Assembly: GCF_014203125.1 (NCBI RefSeq)
Contig: NZ_JACHIH010000019.1
Location: 1 to 64,000, forward strand
Source: Rhodopseudomonas rhenobacensis
GTDB taxonomy: Bacteria; Pseudomonadota; Alphaproteobacteria; Rhizobiales; Xanthobacteraceae
Length of the DNA stretch: 64,000 nucleotides
Direction: 5' to 3'
This document shows, piece by piece, positions 21,483-28,705 of this stretch. The notes below the pieces were generated by a model, which was not told where the DNA came from, ran no database searches, and saw only the letters and a list, made by a program, of their open reading frames with translations. Position 1 is the first letter of the stretch. Every line of letters begins with the position of its first letter. Made by a program: the position numbers and the translations under genes.

Positions 21483-22469
21483 TCAGCGTCCAGATTGGGT
21501 GATCCTAAGCCCGAGGTCGGCGATCGCCTTGATCACGGTGTCGCGAACGCCGGGATCGTATAGCGAGTGACCGGCGCCCTCGACGACCCGGATGTCGGCC
21601 TGCGGCCATTTCGCCGCCAGCGCATAGGACGTGGCCGGCGGGCACAGCAGATCGTAGCGGCCCTGCACGATGATGCCGGGAATCCCGGCCAGCCGGCCGG
21701 CCTCGTCCAGCAACTGGTTCGGCCGCAAAAAGCAGTCATGGCTGAAATAATGCGCTTCCATGATCGGCGTGGTCGGCAGCGGCCGCGCGCCGGTCAGCGA
21801 CGGCAGATCGAGCCGCGAGCGGCCGGGCGTGTGCTCCGACAGCATCCGCTCGGTGTCGTGCCAGGCGCGGGCGGCCGGCCCATGGATCGCCGGATCGGGA
21901 TCGAGGATGCGGCGCCAATAGGCTTGCAGCGGCTGCTCGCGCTCCTGCGGGCTGAGCAGGCTGAGAAAATCTTGGTGCAGGCCGGGATAGAACCGCGGCA
22001 GCACCCCGAGGAACGCGGCGTCGAGTTCGGCGCGGCTGCCGAGGAAGGTGGCGCGCAGCACCAATCCGCTGACCCGCTGCGGATAGGCCTGCGCATAGGC
22101 CAGCGCCAGCGTCGCGCCCCAGGAGCCGCCGACCACCATCCAGCGTTCGAAGCCGAAGCGCTCGCGGATCATCTCCATATCGGCGATCAAATCGGCCAGC
22201 GTGTTGGCCTCGCGGCTGGCTTTCGGCCGGCTGCGGCCGGAGCCGCGCTGATCGAACAGCACCGCGCAGAATTGCTCGGCGTCGAACAGCCGGCGATGAT
22301 CGGGCTGGCAACCGCCGCCGGGGCCGCCATGCAGATAGACCGCGGGGATGCCGTCGGCGCGGCCGACCGATTCGACGTAGATCTCGTGATCACCGCCGGC
22401 TGGCCACCATTGCGACGACAGCGGCGCCGGGCGGTCGGTGGCTTTGACGGGTTGCGCTTCGGCTTCCAT
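21483..22469 (-). CDS. pip: Proline iminopeptidase (alpha/beta hydrolase)
   Basis: The 328-residue peptidase removes N-terminal proline from peptides. Alpha/beta hydrolase S33 landmarks are HGGPGGGCQPDHRRLFD for the oxyanion hole, VVGGSWGATLALAYAQ with nucleophile Ser116, GRYDLLCPP with the acidic residue, and GAGHSLYDP with the catalytic His. Length agrees with Pip. There is no signal peptide. It stands alone on the minus strand, 239 nt upstream of tal-pgi and divergent from the DUF6894 gene. The 239-nt gap contains no supported gene. Confidence 0.92.
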   Translation of the reverse strand: MEAEAQPVKATDRPAPLSSQWWPAGGDHEIYVESVGRADGIPAVYLHGGPGGGCQPDHRRLFDAEQFCAVLFDQRGSGRSRPKASREANTLADLIADMEMIRERFGFERWMVVGGSWGATLALAYAQAYPQRVSGLVLRATFLGSRAELDAAFLGVLPRFYPGLHQDFLSLLSPQEREQPLQAYWRRILDPDPAIHGPAARAWHDTERMLSEHTPGRSRLDLPSLTGARPLPTTPIMEAHYFSHDCFLRPNQLLDEAGRLAGIPGIIVQGRYDLLCPPATSYALAAKWPQADIRVVEGAGHSLYDPGVRDTVIKAIADLGLRITQSGR

Positions 22470-22596
22470 CCGCTTTGGTTACAGCCAATGCGACCGCTTT
22501 GCGAGACGCTTTTGCGCCGGGGCCGATTGCCCGTTCGAGGGTTGCGGAACGCCTCGGCAATTCTCACCTTTGCAGCAGAGCAACTGGAACCCACTC

Positions 22597-22854
22597 ATGC
22601 CGCGCTATTATTTCAACACCCGCATCGGCACCGAACTGATCCTCGATCCCGAAGGCGAGACGCTGCGCAACCCGGATCAGGCCTGGGAAGTCGCCCGCAC
22701 CACGATCCGCCAGATCCTGAAGGCCGAAGGCAGTCAGCCCAGCCTGCTGCAGGCGAGCCTCGAGGTCACCGACGAGGAGGGCGAGATCGTGCTGGAATTT
22801 CCGTTCAGCGAGGCGCTGCTCGACATCCACGAGGCGTCGCCGACGACGCATTGA
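22597..22854 (+). CDS. DUF6894-type small protein
   Basis: The 85-residue product begins MPRYYFNTRIGTELILDPEG, the pattern of the small DUF6894 proteins that are abundant in Bradyrhizobium and relatives. It has an Asp/Glu-rich body (VTDEEGEIVLEFPFSEALLDI), no membrane segment and no cysteine. Function is unknown. I chose ATG 22597 because it gives exactly the family length; the open frame extends upstream without similarity. It is divergent from pip and upstream of the glutathione peroxidase gene, with 151 nt between them. Confidence 0.8.
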   Translation: MPRYYFNTRIGTELILDPEGETLRNPDQAWEVARTTIRQILKAEGSQPSLLQASLEVTDEEGEIVLEFPFSEALLDIHEASPTTH

Positions 22855-23005
22855 CGCCGCACCCGGTCCGGGGCGTTGCGCCCCGGCCAAATCCGTCTGG
22901 GCGGCCTGTGTCTGGCCGCCGGCGCGGCGATCGAGGCCGGCGGCACGCCTTGCGTCGCCGATCGATCCCGTTGCCTGAATCAGTTTGAACCCGGATAAGC
23001 CTGCC

Positions 23006-23482
23006 ATGACCTCTGTGTATGATTTTTCCGCCAGGACGCTGGACGGCCAGGAGTTGCCGCTGAAGCAGTTCGAGGGCCAGGTGCTGTTGATCGTCAACAC
23101 CGCCAGCGCCTGCGGTTTCACGCCGCAATACAAGGGGCTGGAGGAGCTGCAACAGGCCTATGGCGATCGCGGCTTTTCCGTGCTCGGGTTTCCCTGCAAC
23201 CAGTTCGGCCATCAGGAGCCCGGCGACGCGGCCGCGATCGGGCAATTCTGCCAGAAGAATTACGGCGTCAGCTTTCCGATGTTCGACAAGGTCGAGGTCA
23301 ACGGCAGCGGCGCCCATCCGCTGTTTCAGTATCTGAAGGCCGAAAAATCCGGCCTATTGGGTGCGGCGATCAAATGGAATTTCACCAAATTCCTGGTCGA
23401 TCGATCCGGCAGGGTGGTGGCGCGGCACGCGCCGACCACGACGCCGCAATCGCTCACCAAGGACATCGAGGCGCTGCTGTGA
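23006..23482 (+). CDS. Glutathione peroxidase (thiol peroxidase family)
   Basis: The 158-residue protein reduces peroxides with a catalytic cysteine, Cys36 in NTASACGFTPQY. The conserved FPCNQFGHQEPG (Gln70 and resolving-type Cys64) and IKWNFTKFLVD (catalytic Trp) are present. Cysteine replaces selenocysteine, as usual in bacteria, and such enzymes often use thioredoxin rather than glutathione. ATG 23006 fits the family start; an upstream TTG at 22985 is less likely. No signal peptide is present. It is followed directly by the DUF3297 gene with a 1-nt TGATG overlap, suggesting an operon. Confidence 0.93.
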   Translation: MTSVYDFSARTLDGQELPLKQFEGQVLLIVNTASACGFTPQYKGLEELQQAYGDRGFSVLGFPCNQFGHQEPGDAAAIGQFCQKNYGVSFPMFDKVEVNGSGAHPLFQYLKAEKSGLLGAAIKWNFTKFLVDRSGRVVARHAPTTTPQSLTKDIEALL

Positions 23483-23757
23483 TGACGAAAGATCAGACCA
23501 TGACCGACAATCTGCCCGACCGGCTCTCCAACGATCCGAAGAGCCCTTACTACAACGAAGAGATTCTCGCGCTCGACGTCGGCATCCGCTTCAAGGGCGC
23601 CGAGAAGACCAACGTCGCGGAGTATTGCGTCAGCGAGGGCTGGATCCGCGTCACCGCCGGCAACGCCAAGGACCGCTTCGGCAATCCGCTCACCATCAAG
23701 GTGAGTGGGCCGGTCGAGCCGTATCTGCGCAGCAAGGGCGAGCAGGGCGGCGCTTGA
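23482..23757 (+). CDS. DUF3297 family protein
   Basis: The product is 91 residues if it starts at ATG 23482, or 85 if it starts at ATG 23500, where the family signature begins (LPDRLSNDPKSPYYNEEILALDVGIRF). The conserved core KTNVAEYCVSEGWIRV and GNPLTIKVSGPVEPYL is intact. DUF3297 proteins are small, soluble and uncharacterised. The ATG at 23482 overlaps the peroxidase stop codon (TGATG), pointing to co-expression with it and perhaps a role in redox stress, which is inference only. Confidence 0.88.
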   Translation: MTKDQTMTDNLPDRLSNDPKSPYYNEEILALDVGIRFKGAEKTNVAEYCVSEGWIRVTAGNAKDRFGNPLTIKVSGPVEPYLRSKGEQGGA

Positions 23758-23791
23758 CCTCAGCTTGGCTCGCGTATCGATGTTTCAACGC

Positions 23792-23900
23792 GTGATTGCG
23801 AGGAGCTCTTGCGACGAAGCAATCCAGGGCGGCGCGTGAGGCCCCTGGATTGCTTCGCACTTCGGCCGGCGCTCCGCGCCGGCCTCGGCTCGCAATGACG
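23792..23900. repeat. Palindromic repeat, ATTGCGAGG...AATCCAGG type
   Basis: An imperfect hairpin is formed by ATTGCGAGG...GAAGCAATCCAGG and its complement CCTGGATTGCTTC...CTCGCAATGACG. A second copy is at 33659-33740. It sits just downstream of the DUF3297 gene and could end or stabilise that transcript. No transposase is attached. Confidence 0.75.
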
Positions 23901-23929
23901 AATTAACCTTTGCTAACCGCGAACGCGGA

Positions 23930-24700
23930 ACGCTGCGGCATCGAGCACGGCGCGAAGCCCGCATCTTGTGCCGCGTCGGCTCGTCCGTCGCGCGATCTAG
24001 CGGTGAACGCGAAGAACATCGCGATTCGGCTGATTCGGCCGCGTTTTGTTCCGCCCGCGTTCCAAAGCTTAACGAGGCTTGCCGAAAGCGTCGCATTTCG
24101 GGACGGCGCGAGGCTCACGCCTGATCCGACCCAACTCCGAATGATCTCAACAGACGCTCGTGCTCACGCGCGCCCGCCGCGGCGCTTCGACGGCGCTTGG
24201 TGCGGCCTGTTAACCGGCGCTTAGTTGCGCGGCGTCGCATGGCGTCGCGCGGGCGTTCGCGCTGTCCAGATGTTGTGCCCGCCGGCGGCATTGGATTTGA
24301 TATCTAGCCGTGAACGCGAGGCCGCTTGCTGATTTGGCTGATTCGGCCGCGTTTCGTTCCGCTGCCGTTCCAAAGCTTAACAGGGCTTGGTGACGCGTCG
24401 CATTTCGGCACGCCGCAATGCGTCGAGAATGATCCCGAACAGCCGCGGCCGGATTCGCAGTGTTGATCCTTCTCACTCCCGCGCGCGAGGGCGCGTTAAC
24501 CGGCGCTTAGTTGTTCGGCGGCGCGGGTGCGCTGCTGCTGTCCAGATCTAGTGCAAGGAAGCGGCGGCAGATTTGATATCTAGTCCCGAACGCCAAGCAA
24601 CCTGGTGATTCGGCCGATTCGGGCGCGTTTCGTTCCGCTGCCGTTCCAATGCTTAACAGGGCCGGGCGAAAGCGTCGCATTGCGGGACAACGTCGAGCAA
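23930..24700. repeat. Three degenerate tandem units (about 276-308 bp) in noncoding DNA
   Basis: The 0.95-kb stretch between the DUF3297 gene and the small gene at 24704 has no convincing coding region. It consists of about three diverged copies of one unit. TTCCAAAGCTTAAC occurs at 24060 and 24368, and TTCCAATGCTTAAC at 24644. GTTAACCGGCGCTTAGTTG ends units at 24209-24227 and 24495-24513. GATTCGGCCGCGTTT(C/T)GTTCCG and GTCGCATTTCGGGAC-like segments recur in each. Short minus-strand frames in each unit share an LSFGTAAERNAAESA-like peptide, but coding is unlikely because the frames start and stop at unrelated points. Confidence 0.75.
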
Positions 24701-24703
24701 GCC

Positions 24704-24910
24704 TCAGCGGCGCGGCAACCGCCAGCCCACCACGGTGGCCTCGACCACGCCGTCGGATTGCGCGTTGCGCCATTCGCCGTCGATCATCCGGCAGGCAAAC
24801 GGAAGCTGATAGGTGCCGCTGTGGTCTTCGCATAGCAGCTCGACCAGTTGGTCGGGCAGGGGATCGCCGTTGCCGTTGAACTCGGCGAGCCGCTTCTCGC
24901 GCGTGGCCAT
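24704..24910 (-). CDS. Conserved small protein of unknown function
   Basis: The 68-residue frame MATREKRLAEFNGNGDPLPDQ...GWRLPRR resembles short hypothetical proteins of Bradyrhizobium and Rhodopseudomonas with the pattern EKRLAEFNG...VELLCEDHSGTYQLPF. It is hydrophilic, with no signal or membrane segment and only two cysteines. It lies 57 nt from the GIY-YIG gene, on the same strand and downstream of it. The function is not known. Confidence 0.65.
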   Translation of the reverse strand: MATREKRLAEFNGNGDPLPDQLVELLCEDHSGTYQLPFACRMIDGEWRNAQSDGVVEATVVGWRLPRR

Positions 24911-24966
24911 GTCATTCCCCCTTGCGACGCCCGGATCATCTGCGCGTCATCGCGCCCGCTGCGACC

Positions 24967-25263
24967 TCACAGCGAAACTGCAGCGCCGGAATGAGGTTTT
25001 TGGATGTTGCCGGTCGCCGCCTGCGCCAGCCGCTTGCGAAACGTCCGGTCGCGTTTCAGATGCCACTCGCGGCTCATCGCCTCGCGGCGCGAGCCGTAGC
25101 GCTCGCTGTGCAGCAGCACCCAGCTGCGGCCGCGGGTCGAGCGGGCGCCGCTGCCGGAATTGTGCTGCGCCAGCCTGCGGTCGAGGTCGAGCGTCCAACC
25201 GACATAGGTCAGGTAGCGGTCGCCGCTGGCGCAGCCGAGCACATAGACGAAGCAGTCTTCCAT
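24967..25263 (-). CDS. GIY-YIG superfamily nuclease-like protein (UPF0213/YhbQ type)
   Basis: The 98-residue product has the GIY-YIG core in its common small bacterial form: FVYVLGCASGDRYLTYVGWTLDLDRRLAQHNSG with a TYVGWT motif in place of YIG, followed by TRGRSWVLLHSERYGSRREAMSREWHLKR including the conserved Arg and Glu. Proteins of this size (YhbQ/UPF0213) have weak or unproven nuclease activity. ATG 25263 begins at the domain; the longer open frame upstream overlaps the opposite-strand gene at 25375 and is not supported. Confidence 0.88.
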   Translation of the reverse strand: MEDCFVYVLGCASGDRYLTYVGWTLDLDRRLAQHNSGSGARSTRGRSWVLLHSERYGSRREAMSREWHLKRDRTFRKRLAQAATGNIQKPHSGAAVSL

Positions 25264-25374
25264 GCCCCGGAGTCTTTCACGAAACCACGGGGCGGGCAAA
25301 TTCGGGCTGATAGTCGTTGACAGCCGGGGCCGGCAGCCGCTTGGCTGCGCCATACACAATTCAGCGAGGCGGCA

Positions 25375-25764
25375 ATGATGGTCCGAATGACGATGGCGCT
25401 GCTCACGCTCTGGCTTTCCGTCGGCATGGCGCGCGCCCAGGACGTCCCCGGCATCGAGATCTGCACCGTGGAAAAAACCATGGAGCGGCGCACCAGCTGC
25501 CTGCAGAGCAACGTCGACTTCCTGATGAAGACGCTCAGTAAGCTCGGCCGCGATCAGCAGCTGAAGCTGGATGCCGCCAACCGCCAGATCGAGGCGCTGA
25601 AGGCGAGCCTGGTCGGATTGCAGAGCACGGTGGACGAATTGAAGGCGGCGCAAACCAAGTCTGCCCCCGCCGAGGCCGCGCCGCAGCCCAAAGATCAGGC
25701 CAAGGACCAACCGGCCAAGGATCTTCCGGCCAAGGATCAGCCAGCGAAAGATGCGGCCAAATAG
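25375..25764 (+). CDS. Secreted coiled-coil protein with KDxPA repeats
   Basis: The 129-residue protein has an N-terminal signal peptide (MVRMTMALLTLWLSVGMARAQ, cleavage after ARA). The mature segment has two cysteines (EICTVEK, SCLQ) that could pair. A helical region, about 45-95, has coiled-coil character (LKLDAANRQIEALKASLVGLQSTVDELKAAQ). The tail holds about five KDQPA-like pentapeptides, each close to a 15-bp DNA repeat. Starts at 25375, 25378 or 25387 are all possible. It is probably periplasmic; no function is assigned. The Lys/Pro/Ala tail could contact peptidoglycan or vary in length between strains. Confidence 0.75.
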   Translation: MMVRMTMALLTLWLSVGMARAQDVPGIEICTVEKTMERRTSCLQSNVDFLMKTLSKLGRDQQLKLDAANRQIEALKASLVGLQSTVDELKAAQTKSAPAEAAPQPKDQAKDQPAKDLPAKDQPAKDAAK

Positions 25765-25833
25765 CAGCGCGGCTGCCACGGGTTTGCCGCACCGTTCTAC
25801 GGCCGGAAAACCGGCCGCAGCCGAGGCGATCGA

Positions 25834-26100
25834 TCAGGCCGAGGCGACCCGGCGCGGGGCGTAGCGCGGCGCCTGGTCGGAGCCGGCCAGCGCGCGCAAC
25901 GGCGCAACCGCCATCGCCGCATCAGCCGGTTCGATGAACAGGCAATAGTCCGGCAGCTCGACCACCGAGGTGCAAGCCAGCGCCATATGGATGGTGTGGT
26001 CGCAGCCAGAACAGCTCCAGGAGTACAGCTCGTAGACGCCGTCGACGTTCTCGACGTCCATCGTCGTGGTCGCGTCGCCGCATCGCATGCAATTCGCCAT
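25834..26100 (-). CDS. Small zinc-ribbon-like protein
   Basis: The 88-residue product carries two CxxC pairs, Cys4-x2-Cys7 (NCMRCGD) and Cys30-x2-Cys33 (WSCSGCDH), spaced as in a single zinc ribbon. His35 and His38 follow. The remainder is a soluble tail. Similar short proteins are common hypotheticals in Bradyrhizobiaceae. It is monocistronic, and its upstream region is the 425-nt noncoding stretch to tRNA-Gln. No function is claimed. Confidence 0.75.
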   Translation of the reverse strand: MANCMRCGDATTTMDVENVDGVYELYSWSCSGCDHTIHMALACTSVVELPDYCLFIEPADAAMAVAPLRALAGSDQAPRYAPRRVASA

Positions 26101-26525
26101 GGTACTCGTCCTTTATGTCGCGGAACCGTCTGATCAAGGAAACGATTCCCTGAAACGAGCCCTCTTGGAGGTGGTTTGGCTCCCTAAATTTCTGTGACAG
26201 CGGTTTAACAGCAGATAGGTGCGCTGCACCATTTCGCAATGCGCTAGATCAATCCCAATGCCGTGTATAGGTAATATTTGGTGGATTGCTGCCCAAAAAA
26301 TGGGCTGGTGGAATTGATCTGAAAACTACGGAACCACTAAGCGTAGCCAAGCGAATGCGGCATAAATCATTGTAGAGAAACACTATTTATAGGTCTGGCA
26401 GGTTCGTTCGGGATTGGCGAGGCCGGCCGAATTGATGAGCGCGTCGCGCATGATTCGAGCGCAACAGTCTCGCCTGCAGTGCAGCAATGCAGCGATTCGG
26501 ACTTACGATGGGAAGGGGCCGGGGC
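26101..26525. other. Noncoding, AT-richer gap with nested inverted repeats
   Basis: No open frame here looks real. The stretch is clearly more AT-rich than its surroundings. It contains an outer inverted repeat AGATCAAT (26246-26253) / ATTGATCT (26313-26320) enclosing a compact hairpin GCCCA-AAAAA-TGGGC (26291-26305). This could be the 5' leader of the zinc-ribbon gene or a small RNA locus. Nothing else is identifiable. Confidence 0.5.
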
Positions 26526-26599
26526 TGGCTGGGGAACTAGGATTCGAACCTAGACAAACAGAGTCAGAGTCTGTTGTGCTACCGTTACACCATTCCCCA
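26526..26599 (-). tRNA. tRNA-Gln (anticodon CTG)
   Basis: Read on the minus strand, a 74-nt cloverleaf including an encoded CCA runs from TGGGGAA to TTCCCCAGCCA, with a perfect 7-bp acceptor stem. The anticodon stem-loop is ACAGA-CTCTGAC-TCTGT, giving anticodon CTG (codon CAG). The T arm is TAGGTTCGAATCCTA. All four arms pair. Confidence 0.96.
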
Positions 26600-26788
26600 A
26601 TGGTTTCCGTGGCTTAGGCTGTTTTTCCAAAGCTGAGGAGAAAACCGCGAAGCGCAAGGTGCGTCCTTCTACCCGCTCACTCCCGGGCTTGGCAAGCGCA
26701 GAACCGGCGCAAAGCCACAGCGATTTGCATCGCGCGGCAAGAAGGCGCCGCCGCGCGGGCAGGGCGGCGCCGTCGCGGCCCGGCCCGG

Positions 26789-27535
26789 TCAATAAGTGGC
26801 GCGGCCGCCGGAGATGTCGAACACCGCGCCGGTGGAAAACGCGCAGTCCTCCGAGGCCAGCCACGCCACCATCGCCGCCAGCTCTTCCACCAGCACGAAG
26901 CGGCCCTTGGGGATCTTCGACAGCATGAAGTCGATCTGCTGCTGCGTCATCTGCTCGAAGATCGCGGTCTTGGCCGCCGCCGGCGTCACCGCGTTGACGG
27001 CGATGTCGTAGGCCGCCAATTCCTTGCCGAGCGATTTCGTCAGCGCGATCAGACCGGCTTTCGACGCGGAGTAATGCGCGGCGTTGGGGTTGCCCTCCTT
27101 GCCGGCGATCGAGGCGATGTTGATGATGCGGCCGTATTTGTGCCCGATCATCAACGGCACGATCGCCTTGCAGCAGATGAACGGGCCGTCGAGATTGATC
27201 CGCAGCACCTTGCGCCATTCGGCGAGATCGGTCTCCCACACCGGCTTGTTGATGCCGGCGATGCCGGCATTGTTGACCAGGATGTCGATCTTGCCGAAGG
27301 CTTTCATCGTGGCGTCGCGCGCGGCTTCGACCGCGGCCACATCGGAGACGTCGACTTCGACCGCGGTGACCGGGTCGCCGATTTCCTTGGCGGTCCGCTC
27401 AGCGAAGGCGATGTCATGGTCCCAGATCGCGACCCTCGCGCCCGAAGCGACGAAGCGTTCGGTGATGGCGCGGCCAAAGCCCTGCGCGCCGCCGGTGACC
27501 ACGGCGCAGCGGCCGTTGAGATCGATGCTGTTCAT
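26789..27535 (-). CDS. SDR-family NAD(P)-dependent sugar dehydrogenase (putative)
   Basis: The 248-residue classical short-chain dehydrogenase has the cofactor motif TGGAQGFGRAI near residues 15-25, NNAGIAG, the catalytic Ser in NIASIAG and the YxxxK pair in HYSASKAG. Asp in the segment VAIWDHD after beta-2 suggests NAD(H) preference. ATG 27535 starts at the domain; 17 extra residues upstream in the open frame are not needed. It lies about 175 nt downstream of a second SDR gene and the XylD-type dehydratase, so it probably oxidises an aldose or a keto-deoxy acid in the same pathway. A FabG-like role is the alternative. Confidence 0.85.
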   Translation of the reverse strand: MNSIDLNGRCAVVTGGAQGFGRAITERFVASGARVAIWDHDIAFAERTAKEIGDPVTAVEVDVSDVAAVEAARDATMKAFGKIDILVNNAGIAGINKPVWETDLAEWRKVLRINLDGPFICCKAIVPLMIGHKYGRIINIASIAGKEGNPNAAHYSASKAGLIALTKSLGKELAAYDIAVNAVTPAAAKTAIFEQMTQQQIDFMLSKIPKGRFVLVEELAAMVAWLASEDCAFSTGAVFDISGGRATY

Positions 27536-27710
27536 GTCCGACTCTCTCTTTGCCTTCGGTTTCGTGTCCCGGGCGCGATGCGGCATTCTTCATGCCGCTT
27601 CGCAGAACCGGGACCGTTACGGATGCCGACTTTGTGACGGCCCCGGCTCTGCGAAGCGATACTGCGTATCGCATCGCGTCCGGGGCACGGTGCGGAGAGC
27701 GCGGGCAAAT

Positions 27711-28445
27711 TCACAGCGTCCAGCCGCCGTCGATGATATGCGCGACGCCGGTGGTGAACGAACTCTCGTCGCTGGCGAGATAGACCGCGAGTGCGGCGAT
27801 CTCCTCGGCCGTGCCGAGCCGGCCCATCGGCTGCCGCGACACGAACAGCTCGCGGCCCTGCGGTCCGGCGGCGGCGGCGCGCTGCAGCATCGACGGCGTC
27901 TCGATGGTGCCGGGGCAGATCGCGTTGCAGCGGATTCCTTTAGTGACGAAATCCACCGCCACCGCGCGGGTCAGTGCCGCCACCGCGGCCTTGCTGGCGC
28001 CGTAGACGTAGCGGTTCGGCGCCGCCTTGAACACGCCGGCGGCCGACGCGATGTTGACGATGCTGCCGTGGCCGGCCTGCAGCATGCGCGGCAGAAACGC
28101 CCGGATGGTGCGGTGCATCGATTTGACGTTGAGGTCGAAAGAAAACTCCCAGTCGTCGTCGGAGCAATCCAGCACGCTGCCGTGATGCACGAAGCCGGCG
28201 GCGTTGAGCAGGATGTCGACGGTGCCGATGTGCGACGCGAGAGCGGCGACCGCGGCGCTGTCGCGCACGTCGAGCCGGTGCACTTCGCTGACGCCCTCGA
28301 CGGCGAGCGTTGCCAGCGCCGCCTCGTCGATGTCGGTGGCGATCACGCTGGCGCCTTCGCGTGCAAAGGCGATCGCGCAGGCCCGGCCAATACCGGCCGC
28401 GGCGGCGGTCACCAGCGCGCGCTTGCCCTGCAGGCGGTTGGACAT
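27711..28445 (-). CDS. SDR dehydrogenase, 2-keto-3-deoxy-L-fuconate dehydrogenase type
   Basis: The 244-residue SDR has TAAAAGIGRACA, VIATDIDEAAL with the Asp expected for NAD+, NAAGFVHHGSVLDCSDDDWEFSFDLNV, NIASAAG and YGASKAA with catalytic Tyr and Lys, and a C-terminal TTGVAHIIDGGWTL. The stretch around FVHHGSVLDCSDDDW...SMHRTIRAFLPRML closely resembles 2-keto-3-deoxy-L-fuconate dehydrogenases of the non-phosphorylated L-fucose route. Such enzymes oxidise the C4 hydroxyl of keto-deoxy sugar acids. A dehydratase gene upstream on the same strand fits this. Start ATG 28445 begins at the domain. Confidence 0.82.
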   Translation of the reverse strand: MSNRLQGKRALVTAAAAGIGRACAIAFAREGASVIATDIDEAALATLAVEGVSEVHRLDVRDSAAVAALASHIGTVDILLNAAGFVHHGSVLDCSDDDWEFSFDLNVKSMHRTIRAFLPRMLQAGHGSIVNIASAAGVFKAAPNRYVYGASKAAVAALTRAVAVDFVTKGIRCNAICPGTIETPSMLQRAAAAGPQGRELFVSRQPMGRLGTAEEIAALAVYLASDESSFTTGVAHIIDGGWTL

Positions 28446-28530
28446 CGCGTTTCTCCCCTCATTGTTGTCCTTCGGTTTAAGCCGCCAGACGCGTGTCAAC
28501 TTGATCGTTGCTTGACTCGGCGGCGTTCTT

Positions 28531-28681
28531 CCCTCTCCCCGCGCGCGGGGAGAGGGTGGCTCGAATGCGCGTAGCGCGTTCGAGTCGGGTGAGGGGGCGT
28601 CACAGCGAAACGCTGGCGCCCCCTCACCCGGCCGGCTTCGCTGCGCTCGCCGGCCGACCTCTCCCCGCAAGCGGGGAGAGG
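28531..28681. repeat. Compound palindromic repeat (CTCTCCCCGC / GGTGAGGGGGCG)
   Basis: Nested hairpins occur here: CCCTCTCCCCGC-GCGGGGAGAGGG, GAATGCGC-GCGTTCG, GGTGAGGGGGCG pairing with CGCCCCCTCACC, GGCCGGC...GCCGGCC, and CCTCTCCCCGC-GCGGGGAGAGG. It fills most of the 260-nt gap between the dehydratase stop and the SDR start, so it may separate their expression. It is the same family as 79-151 and 33337-33623. Confidence 0.85.
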
Positions 28682-28705
28682 TGAGCAGTGCGTGGATCGC
28701 TTCTC

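Noticed and set aside
17317-21570. 1417-codon plus-strand open frame opposite gnd and tal-pgi
   Set aside because: It is fully antisense to two well-recognised enzymes, has low-complexity Arg/Gly/Ala/Val content with no family pattern, and is explained by GC-rich third codon positions.
23785-24833. Three minus-strand small proteins sharing an LLSFGTAAERNAAESA-like segment as real paralogues
   Set aside because: Similarity follows the DNA repeat unit, start and stop points do not correspond, and composition is Arg/Ala/Ser-rich. I treat them as by-products of the tandem noncoding repeat.
28531-28681. CRISPR-like array or insertion sequence in the repeat-rich gaps (also 31825, 33337, 33659, 35723, 36930)
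   Set aside because: Repeats are palindromic single elements without regular spacers, cas genes, transposase or target duplications, so they are intergenic palindromic elements.
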